A DNA stretch of 20,598 nt, taken from contig CAZZHH010000056.1 of the NCBI GenBank assembly GCA_964653595.1, positions 1 through 20,598 on the forward strand, given 5' to 3'. The notes under the pieces were generated by a model that saw only the letters and a list, made by a program, of their open reading frames with translations, had not been told where the DNA came from and did no database searches. Position numbers and translations under genes: made by a program. Positions 14,633 through 20,598 of the stretch are shown here, in pieces. Origin of the DNA: JBAXTE01 sp964653595. Its GTDB lineage: Bacteria; Bacteroidota; Bacteroidia; Bacteroidales; WCHB1-69. The stretch's first letter is position 1, and every line of letters starts with the position of its first letter.

Positions 14633-15316
14633 ATGAACAACAATCGTGATATCTTAAACAGATGTGAACAGTTTGTAAAAAAAACTCTTTCTGGTGCTGA
14701 ACCTGGCCATGATTGGTGGCACGCGAATCGTGTGCGGAATTTGGCACTCTATATTGCAAAAAATGAAGATACTCAATCCAATCTATTAACCATTGAAATT
14801 GCAGCACTACTCCACGATATTGCCGATTCAAAATTTCATAATGGCAACGAAAGTAAGGGCACAAAAGTGGCTTGTGATTTCTTAATTTCTATGAATACAG
14901 ATTTAAAAATGGTGGAAGATATTGCTTTCGTCATTTCAAACATTTCTTACAAGGGTGGAAATGAAATAGTTATCAAAAGAAACAAAATTCTAGACATTGT
15001 TCAAGATGCCGACAGATTAGATGCCATCGGCGCCATCGGAATAGCAAGGACATTTAGTTATGGTGGCAACAAAAACCGAACAATGTACAACCCTGAAATA
15101 CTGCCAAATTTAAACATGACCAAAGAGCAATATAAAAACAGTAATGCACCCACTTTAAACCATTTTTACGAAAAACTGTTTAAACTGAAAGACATGATGA
15201 ATACGACTACAGGCAAACAACTGGCTACAGATAGAAATCGAATCATGGAGCAATTTGTCGCTAATTTTTTAGAAGAATGGAATTTTGGAGCTAAATTGGA
15301 TATTAAAAAAAATTAA
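14633..15316 (+). CDS. HD-domain phosphohydrolase
   Basis: A 227-residue cytoplasmic protein of the HD superfamily, resembling the YedJ-type branch. Metal-binding residues are visible: GHDWWH (His26, His30), LLHDIAD (His61-Asp62) and DADRLD (Asp125-Asp130). Members are metal-dependent phosphohydrolases, often acting on nucleotides, but the substrate of this one cannot be read from the sequence. It follows the glucosaminidase with a 1-nt gap and precedes the dehydrogenase by 12 nt, so it is the middle gene of the operon. Confidence 0.9.
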   Translation: MNNNRDILNRCEQFVKKTLSGAEPGHDWWHANRVRNLALYIAKNEDTQSNLLTIEIAALLHDIADSKFHNGNESKGTKVACDFLISMNTDLKMVEDIAFVISNISYKGGNEIVIKRNKILDIVQDADRLDAIGAIGIARTFSYGGNKNRTMYNPEILPNLNMTKEQYKNSNAPTLNHFYEKLFKLKDMMNTTTGKQLATDRNRIMEQFVANFLEEWNFGAKLDIKKN

Positions 15317-15328
15317 AATCAACAATTT

Positions 15329-16006
15329 ATGAATATCATTGTAACTGGAGCTGGTAAAGGAATTGGATTTGAAATTGTAAAACAATTAAGCAGTAACAAA
15401 GACCATCACATTATCGGAATATCAAGAGATGTTTTCCAACTGAAAAGTTTACCAGATAATGTAACTTCTTATCGTTACGATTTAACTCAACTACCATCCG
15501 ATGAGCTAACGGACATTGTAAGAACCGTGTTTGATGATGGAGTTGACATTTTGATAAACAATGCGGGACTATTGATAAACAAGCCCTATCACTTACTTAC
15601 AAATAAAGACTTCGATCAGATGATGATGGTAAACCTAAAAGCCCCACATCTACTGATTCAATCGTTGTTGCCTTTATTTAACCCCAAAGCTCACATTGTG
15701 AATATTTCAAGCATGGGAGGTTTTCAAGGAAGTTCAAAGTATGCCGGATTATCACTTTACAGCACATTTAAAGGAGCATTGTGTACCCTTACGGAATGTC
15801 TGGCAGAGGAGTTAAAAACACATCATATATCGGTAAATGCACTTTGTCTAGGAGCTGTTGAAACTGAAATGTTTAAGCAAGCTTTCCCAAATAATGTAGC
15901 ACCCACATCTGCTTCAGATATGGCAAAGTATATTGTAAATTTTGCTATTGAAGGAAACTCCTATTTTAATGGAAAAATAATTCCAGTTTCTTCTACTACT
16001 CCTTAA
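15329..16006 (+). CDS. Short-chain dehydrogenase/reductase
   Basis: A 225-residue classical SDR that would use NAD(H) or NADP(H). The dinucleotide-binding motif TGAGKGIG is at residues 6-13, NNAG at 77-80, the catalytic Ser at 127 or 128 (NISSMGG) and YSTFK at 144-148 supplies the Tyr and Lys. Late motifs (SVNALCLGAVETEM) fit the family as well. The substrate is unknown; possibilities include 3-oxoacyl or sugar-type reductases. It is the last gene of the operon and runs into the convergent E2 gene 31 nt further on. Confidence 0.93.
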   Translation: MNIIVTGAGKGIGFEIVKQLSSNKDHHIIGISRDVFQLKSLPDNVTSYRYDLTQLPSDELTDIVRTVFDDGVDILINNAGLLINKPYHLLTNKDFDQMMMVNLKAPHLLIQSLLPLFNPKAHIVNISSMGGFQGSSKYAGLSLYSTFKGALCTLTECLAEELKTHHISVNALCLGAVETEMFKQAFPNNVAPTSASDMAKYIVNFAIEGNSYFNGKIIPVSSTTP

Positions 16007-16037
16007 TTTTTTGAAATAAACTCGTTCGAAAATTGCA

Positions 16038-17249
16038 TTATAAATCCAGAAGAACCTTTATGGGACTTCTCCCTTCATTCAGCATTTTTAATGGATTTTC
16101 TATCAACTCCTTGATGGTTTTCAAAAAACCTACCGAATCGCGTCCGTCTATAATCCGATGATCATACGACAAAGCAACATACATCATTGGTTTAATCACA
16201 ACTTGCCCATGAAAAGCAATAGGGCGTTCTTGTATGGCATGCATTCCCAGAATCGCACTTTGTGGCGGATTTAGGATGGGGGTAGACATCAACGACCCAA
16301 ACACTCCCCCATTGGTAATGGTAAAAGTGCCACCCTGCATCTCCTCTAAAGTCAGCTTATTCTCTCTTGCTTTATCGGCAAATTTTTTAATTTCTAGCTC
16401 TATATCAGAGATACTCATCTGTTCTACATTTCTAATTACCGGCACCAACAATCCTTTTGGTGTGCTTACCGCTATCGAAATATCCGAATAATCAAAAGAG
16501 ACTATTTCGTCGCCATCTATCTGTGAGTTAACCATTGGATACATCTTCAAAGCAATAGAAACGGCTTTGGTGAAAAATGACATGTACCCCAACGATACAC
16601 CATGCTTTTGAAAAAAAACTTCACTATTCTCTTTTTTGGCCTCCATCACAAACGACATGTCAATTTCGTTAAAAGTGGTCAACATCGCTGTTTCATTTTT
16701 AACAGACACCAACCGTTGAGATAACTTTTGACGAAGAGGCGACATCTTACTTCTGTTTTGAGTTCGCGGATCTTGCAGAGAAACCTCTTTGACAAACTCT
16801 CTTTCAGATAGAAACATCTCCACCTTGTTTTTCGTAATTTTTCTATGGTGTAAAAAATCATCTAACTCTTGTACCGAAACATGTTCTTTTTGCATCATTT
16901 GATTAGCCAAAGGCGTTACATGAACGACATTAGACAAATCACCCTTAGAATCGTGTTGCGAGGTGTCTAGATCCTGAGTTATTAAATATTTAGGTGTGTC
17001 TTGCGAAGCTTCAAAGTCCGTATCTATGGTGGCTAAAATGGATGAAACATCAACCGTATCACCCTCTTCTGCTAAAAAATTGATTTTACCACTATGCTCA
17101 GAAGTTATCGAAAGGGTAGCTTTATCTGAATCAATTTCGGCAATTTCTACCCCCTTGTCAACAATGGAACCATTTTCAACAAGCAATTTGGATAAAATAA
17201 CTTGATTTATGGATTCCCCTGGTATAGGTACTTTTATCTCTATTAACAT
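16038..17249 (-). CDS. odhB: Dihydrolipoyllysine-residue succinyltransferase (2-oxoglutarate dehydrogenase E2)
   Basis: A 403-residue E2 component (EC 2.3.1.61) of the TCA-cycle 2-oxoglutarate dehydrogenase complex. The N-terminal lipoyl domain has the attachment lysine at position 43 (EIDSDKATLSI). The C-terminal catalytic domain carries TFTITNGGVFGS, TPILNPPQSAILGMH and the active-site motif DHRIIDG (His364, Asp368), as expected for a succinyltransferase. The region between them, about 108-150, where the E1/E3-binding domain should be, begins VTPLANQMMQKEHVS but lacks the usual GTG-GR stretch, so that domain is divergent. No E1 gene is adjacent in the window, although E1 and E2 are often neighbours. 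It is convergent with the SDR gene and divergent from the C10 protease gene, with 125 nt between the latter two starts. Confidence 0.93.
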   Translation of the reverse strand: MLIEIKVPIPGESINQVILSKLLVENGSIVDKGVEIAEIDSDKATLSITSEHSGKINFLAEEGDTVDVSSILATIDTDFEASQDTPKYLITQDLDTSQHDSKGDLSNVVHVTPLANQMMQKEHVSVQELDDFLHHRKITKNKVEMFLSEREFVKEVSLQDPRTQNRSKMSPLRQKLSQRLVSVKNETAMLTTFNEIDMSFVMEAKKENSEVFFQKHGVSLGYMSFFTKAVSIALKMYPMVNSQIDGDEIVSFDYSDISIAVSTPKGLLVPVIRNVEQMSISDIELEIKKFADKARENKLTLEEMQGGTFTITNGGVFGSLMSTPILNPPQSAILGMHAIQERPIAFHGQVVIKPMMYVALSYDHRIIDGRDSVGFLKTIKELIENPLKMLNEGRSPIKVLLDL

Positions 17250-17321
17250 AATACTTTATTTTATGAAAATAACCCGTGTTTTTCGACTTTTGTTCATTTA
17301 TTTTTCTAATTAATTTTTTTT

Positions 17322-17333
17322 ATTCTATATTTG
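17322..17333 (+). promoter_or_regulatory. Bacteroidota-type -7 promoter element for the C10 protease
   Basis: ATTCTATATTTG includes TATATTTG (17326-17333), an exact TAnnTTTG match, preceded by an AATTAATTT tract. The start codon lies 42 nt downstream. The 12-nt element is identical to the one at 409-420. Confidence 0.65.
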
Positions 17334-17374
17334 CGGCATCTAAACAAACACACAATTAAGTTAAATTTTATCAA

Positions 17375-18826
17375 ATGAAATCAAAAAAATTATTCCTTAG
17401 CATGTTACTACTCTTTTTTAGTATGAACCTTTTTTCTCAAGACATCACTCTAGCCGATGCAATTAGAGCCGCAGAAAAACATATCCTACAGAAACAAAAA
17501 AATAATTATTCAATAGGCATAAGCACCGAAATTCTGGAAGAAAATAAATTGATTGCTTACCTATTTGAGCTCTCCCCTTATGGTTATGTAATTGTGGCTT
17601 CCAATACAGACTTAACGCCTATTCCAGCATATTCATTTGAAAACAATTTTGGGGAAATCACTTCAACAAACACGTTACTAAAAATGATAAAAACCAATTT
17701 AAAAGCACAATTGGATGAAATTGACAGATCGAATACTCCCTTAAAAATTGCAAACCATAAAAGATGGCAGAAACTAAAAAACAGCACAATCAAGGAGGCA
17801 AAAGATGATTTTCAACAGTGGCCATCGGAAGGAAACGGTTGGTTAAAGACCAACTGGACGCAAACAGCACCCTATTCAGACTTTTGCCCCATCGACCCAG
17901 TAACATCTGCCAGAAGTTATACAGGATGTCCAGCTACAGCAATGTCTCAAATATTAAATTTCCATAAAACCATGAACGGAACCCGGTTTAATCAAAACGA
18001 TGATTATTACCATAATTATGCTGGACGTCAATATCAAATTGACAACGACTATTCACTACATGGTTTCCCATCATTTGAGGATTTAAACTACTATTTAGAC
18101 ACCTTACAAGCACATTGGGATTTTAATTCCATGATCACAAACACCGATAAAGCTGCCTTGAATTTTGCCTGCGGCGTAGCAGCTAAACAAGTATTTACTT
18201 CTGAAGGATCCGGTACCTTTTCTGTAAGCCAAGCTTACGATGCATATCAACGTTTTGGATTTAACCAATCGGTACTTTTAGAATATAACGACACCACCAT
18301 AATTCATCATTTATCGCAAAACATGAAAGATACTTTGCCTGCTCATTTAGCTATTGTAGACGCAAGTTGGTCAACAGGCCATAATGTAGTGGTAGATGGC
18401 TACAATACCGACGGATACTTTCACGTAAATTTTGGATGGGGTGGCAGTTCCAATGGCTGGTATCTTTTGCCACAAGAGATGCCAATGAGTTTAACCACTT
18501 TTGAAGGTGTAGTTGTGGATATCAACAAAAAGATCTCTGCCTCTATAGCAAACTCTCCAACCTCCAATACAATAGTAAATACATACCCCAATCCATGTTC
18601 TAACATGGTAGAATTTTCTTCGAATATAACTCCCAACAGTTGGGTGATAGTAAAAATTTGGGATATAACAGGACTTTTACTGTTAGAAAAATCTATCTTC
18701 ACCGACAATTCCTATCAATTTACCATGGATTTATCGGATATTAAAATAAAAGATGGCATTTTAATCTTTCAAATATCTTCAAGCCATCAACCATATTTCG
18801 GAAAATTGATTAAAAAAGGAAAATAA
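17375..18826 (+). CDS. C10-family (streptopain-like) cysteine protease with T9SS type A sorting domain
   Basis: A 483-residue secreted protease. Signal peptide MKSKKLFLSMLLLFFSMNLF is followed by a propeptide-like region (about 22-150; FELSPYGYVIVASNTDLTPI resembles the streptopain propeptide). The catalytic Cys185 sits in YTGCPATAMSQILNFHK and the catalytic His336 in TGHNVVVDGYNTDGYFHVNF; the FGWGGSSNGWY stretch after it is typical of the family. Residues about 404-483 are a type A sorting domain (TYPNPCSNMVEFS, KIWDITGLLLLEKS), so it should be exported by the T9SS. Relatives include streptopain, interpain and other Bacteroidota proteases, usually acting on extracellular protein, often host or prey. 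A promoter lies at 17322-17333 and a weak terminator follows. Confidence 0.93.
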   Translation: MKSKKLFLSMLLLFFSMNLFSQDITLADAIRAAEKHILQKQKNNYSIGISTEILEENKLIAYLFELSPYGYVIVASNTDLTPIPAYSFENNFGEITSTNTLLKMIKTNLKAQLDEIDRSNTPLKIANHKRWQKLKNSTIKEAKDDFQQWPSEGNGWLKTNWTQTAPYSDFCPIDPVTSARSYTGCPATAMSQILNFHKTMNGTRFNQNDDYYHNYAGRQYQIDNDYSLHGFPSFEDLNYYLDTLQAHWDFNSMITNTDKAALNFACGVAAKQVFTSEGSGTFSVSQAYDAYQRFGFNQSVLLEYNDTTIIHHLSQNMKDTLPAHLAIVDASWSTGHNVVVDGYNTDGYFHVNFGWGGSSNGWYLLPQEMPMSLTTFEGVVVDINKKISASIANSPTSNTIVNTYPNPCSNMVEFSSNITPNSWVIVKIWDITGLLLLEKSIFTDNSYQFTMDLSDIKIKDGILIFQISSSHQPYFGKLIKKGK

Positions 18827-18844
18827 AATCTGTATTAATCAAAC

Positions 18845-18867
18845 AAAACCATTCCAGATGTGGTTTT
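18845..18867 (+). terminator. Possible terminator after the C10 protease
   Basis: AAAACCA (18845-18851) pairs with TGGTTTT (18861-18867), 19 nt after the stop. The T-run is part of the stem, so this is a weak candidate. Confidence 0.35.
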
Positions 18868-18903
18868 ATAGGCAAAGAAATAAATTTTAAAATAGTGTCC
18901 TTT

Positions 18904-19086
18904 ATGATAAAACTAATCATCATCACAATCGTAATTGTTGGAATTGCAATTGCCGGATTTGCCATTAAAATGTTCATTAAAAAAGATGGTGAATTTAAAA
19001 AAAGTTGTAGCTCTGTAGATCCAACAACAGGCAAAAGCAAATCATGTACGTGTCATGACACACCTGAAAAAGAGTGTAATAATTAA
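18904..19086 (+). CDS. Small single-pass membrane protein with Cys-rich tail
   Basis: A 60-residue protein from ATG 18904 (an in-frame GTG lies at 18895). Residues 2-26 form one hydrophobic helix (MIKLIIITIVIVGIAIAGFA) followed by KMFIKKDGEFKKS. The tail has five cysteines in the pattern CSSVDPTTGKSKSCTCHD and then EC. Similar tiny 'membrane or secreted' proteins with a CSSVDPxTGK tail occur across Bacteroidota. I recall some near flavin-transfer or respiratory genes, but this is from memory. The Cys pattern suggests metal binding or disulfides. It starts 77 nt after the protease and is likely expressed separately or by readthrough. Confidence 0.75.
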   Translation: MIKLIIITIVIVGIAIAGFAIKMFIKKDGEFKKSCSSVDPTTGKSKSCTCHDTPEKECNN

Positions 19087-19236
19087 AATTTTCTCTTACA
19101 TTTAATTTCGATGGATGTATAGAATTAGTTTTTATCCAGTACTTTGCGAACGAATCCTGTTTGAATTATTTCGATTTAAAAACTAAGCGATAAAGATTGT
19201 ATCGAAAACTACAATTAAATAGTTTACTAATTTAAA

Positions 19237-19301
19237 AAACGCATTTTGCGCCTTTCTTTAATTTTCGTACTAGAATTATTAGAAAGTAACAAAATGCGTT
19301 T
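19237..19301. terminator. Long three-part hairpin, probable bidirectional terminator
   Basis: AAACGCATTTTG (19237-19248) pairs with 19290-19301, then a 3x3 internal loop, then CTTTCT (19252-19257) with AGAAAG (19281-19286), then TAATT with AATTA around the loop. A- and T-rich flanks on both sides fit termination of the plus-strand gene and of the opposing minus-strand gene. Confidence 0.6.
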
Positions 19302-19344
19302 ATTTTATTAATCCCAAATTAATCAATAGGAGATTTAAAAAAAT

Positions 19345-19489
19345 TGAACTACTTGATTTAGTTGGGCATGCCCTCGCCTTCAAGCGGGGTTTAATCCCGA
19401 TTTAATGTTTGTTTCAATTCGTATCAACGAATTGATTTAGAAACATTTAATCGTTTCAGCGATTGTATCGCTGATTCTGGGTTAATCCC
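19345..19489 (+). repeat. Intergenic hairpin repeat, copy 2, with extra 79-nt module
   Basis: 19345-19360 and 19440-19489 match the minus strand of 5751-5816. Between them lie 79 extra nt (19361-19439) whose end repeats TTGATTTA, present at 19353-19360 and 19432-19439. The extra module carries its own perfect 9-bp hairpin (TCAATTCGT / ACGAATTGA) and a GC-rich one (CCTCGC / GCGGGG). The shared part keeps the 7-bp stem CAGCGAT / ATCGCTG at 19457-19473. Confidence 0.75.
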
Positions 19490-19529
19490 TAAGTAAACCC
19501 TTAAAACATTCTCAAATATTCATATAGAT

Positions 19530-20291
19530 TTATTTTATCGAAACAGTAATCTTTTTTGCAATATGCAATGCAGTTGTTAGCGTGGATAAATCGGTATAGA
19601 GCACTCCATTTTTCCCAGAATAATGACCATGTCCTATTGGGTTTAAATGATACGTGATTGTCTCCGCATCCAAATCGATAAGTGCCAGATAAACAACAGA
19701 TGGCTGAGATGAGGTTCGATACTCGGCATCATCTTGATACTTAGAATTTGACCAATAATAATTCCAGTCCCACGATTGATTTATCTCAAAAAGCAGTCTA
19801 AAAACACGAGGGTAGGAAGCGATGGATGGTTTGGCAACAATTCTAAAATTATGATTTGGGGTAGCACCAGTCACTGCGTCCGACATGGGTGTTTGGGATG
19901 TTGGAATGTACAACCCATCTACCTCTTTAACGCCTCTTTTGTGAGCCCAATATGGCAAAGCAGCAGGACGACGGATTGGTCCGGGAAGCCACTTACCATC
20001 ATTATTGCTAGTTTTTTCAAAAATACCCTTTCCTATTGATTTTGAAACATAGAACGTCTCAAGGTATTTTCCATTGGCATCTTCAGACCAAAGTGCAAAC
20101 AGAGGATGATTAAATTGGTTCCCTTTTTCAAAATCTAAAGTCAACACAAAGGGAGAGCTTGTTGTCTTTTGTAAGTCAATCAGCTCTTGCTGCGAATCGT
20201 TTGCAAATTTTTTATTTCTGTTGCTGCAGCTAGAAAAAACAGCAATAGAAAAAACAACCATCAGTAGGATAATATTATTTCTTGTTTTCAT
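19530..20291 (-). CDS. Lipoprotein resembling DUF2271 proteins
   Basis: A 253-residue protein. The N-terminus (MKTRNNIILLMVVFSIAVFS) ends in FSSC, with Cys22 as the probable lipidation site. The mature protein shows FVLTLDFEKGNQFNHPLFAL, then SEDANGKYLETFYVS, KWLPGPIRRPAALPYW and SDAVTGATPNHNF. This layout (a beta-sandwich start, a KWLP..R motif and an AVTGAT motif) resembles DUF2271 proteins, which occur with flavinylated or PepSY redox proteins and iron uptake. I am not certain of the family. It lies 21 nt downstream of a TonB-dependent receptor end on the same strand, so a role in uptake or associated surface redox chemistry is plausible. It is convergent with the small membrane protein gene. 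Confidence 0.7.
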   Translation of the reverse strand: MKTRNNIILLMVVFSIAVFSSCSNRNKKFANDSQQELIDLQKTTSSPFVLTLDFEKGNQFNHPLFALWSEDANGKYLETFYVSKSIGKGIFEKTSNNDGKWLPGPIRRPAALPYWAHKRGVKEVDGLYIPTSQTPMSDAVTGATPNHNFRIVAKPSIASYPRVFRLLFEINQSWDWNYYWSNSKYQDDAEYRTSSQPSVVYLALIDLDAETITYHLNPIGHGHYSGKNGVLYTDLSTLTTALHIAKKITVSIK

Positions 20292-20312
20292 CTGTTTAAA
20301 TATTTAAGTTTC

Positions 20313-20558
20313 TTACAATTCAATGATAATTCCAATCGATGGTAATACAGTTCCACCACCCTCACCCAGCAATTTCTTTAAAGAATATTTCCATTGATTG
20401 GATGGTTCTGATGGATTTACAATAACTGGAACTCCATTGATATCTCTATTCAACACATACAATTCCGGAGAATCGGCTTTAAAATTATAGACATTTTGAA
20501 CATCAATATACAATAAAATGGAAAAGTTTTTAAAATATAAATCTTTAGAGGTCAACGC
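20313..20558 (-). pseudogene. C-terminal end of a TonB-dependent receptor, apparently cut off by an in-frame stop
   Basis: The last ~80 residues of an outer-membrane TonB-dependent receptor are recognisable: LYFKNFSILLYIDVQNVYNF, NPSEPSN and the terminal GGGTVLPSIGIIIEL, which are the usual final barrel strands. Full receptors have about 700-900 residues. Reading upstream in the same frame, a TAA occurs at 20559-20561, two codons before the conserved part, and the other two frames also hold stops within the remaining 40 nt. Only a TTG at 20553-20555 could start it. So this is a gene fragment or a frameshifted receptor, unless the assembly has an error here. It precedes the lipoprotein gene by 21 nt. 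Confidence 0.6.
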
Positions 20559-20598
20559 TTAGCTACATATTAATTGCTCATGGGTTATATTATCTGCG

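Larger units (their letters stand above)
19087..19529. other. Non-coding interval between convergent genes
   Basis: It contains no plausible gene. It holds the long hairpin at 19237-19301 and the modular repeat at 19345-19489, both described separately; the rest is AT-rich without visible structure. Confidence 0.6.

Noticed and set aside
18810..19040. 76-codon minus-strand frame opposite the small membrane protein
   Set aside because: Its hydrophobicity mirrors the plus-strand helix; the plus-strand frame has the recognisable Cys motif.

Overview
The window is a piece of an AT-rich chromosome from a member of the Bacteroidota, most likely an uncultured Flavobacteriales or Bacteroidales-type lineage. 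The evidence is consistent across the window: several secreted proteins end in C-terminal sorting domains of the type IX secretion system (T9SS; three type A, one type B 'gliding' type), promoters fit the Bacteroidota -7 element TAnnTTTG, start sites sit in A-rich leaders without Shine-Dalgarno motifs, and there is a C10-type cysteine protease and a TonB-dependent receptor remnant.

Layout. 1-500: non-coding, with two GC-rich hairpin repeats and a clear promoter. 501-5511: two T9SS type A surface proteins, a 1239-residue PKD/beta-helix protein and a ~400-residue protein; the first has a (CA)9 tract between its candidate start codons and its signal peptide. 5512-6479: a non-coding, hairpin-dense interval with several repeat families. 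6480-8150 (minus): formate-tetrahydrofolate ligase. 8151-8942: non-coding with three copies of an inverted-repeat element. 8943-12093: a tight three-gene surface cassette (T9SS type B protein, collagen-like protein with a C1q-like head, small exported protein resembling tail-fibre ends). 12306-13403: DUF362/ferredoxin protein with an unexpected signal peptide. 13654-16006: operon of glucosaminidase/LysM, HD-domain hydrolase and short-chain dehydrogenase. 16038-17249 (minus): 2-oxoglutarate dehydrogenase E2. 17375-18826: secreted C10 cysteine protease. 18904-19086: tiny Cys-rich membrane protein. 19087-19529: terminator hairpin plus a second copy of a repeat from the 5.7 kb interval. 19530-20558 (minus): DUF2271-like lipoprotein behind a broken TonB-dependent receptor end.

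How it fits together. Housekeeping genes (one-carbon metabolism, TCA cycle, wall turnover) are interspersed with outer-surface proteins that depend on the T9SS. The most notable signals are (i) the dinucleotide repeat that sets the reading frame between two alternative starts and the signal peptide of the large beta-helix protein, which looks like a phase-variation switch, and (ii) several families of intergenic hairpin repeats, one pair showing a compensatory base-pair change. No tRNA, rRNA, CRISPR array or intact insertion sequence was recognised.
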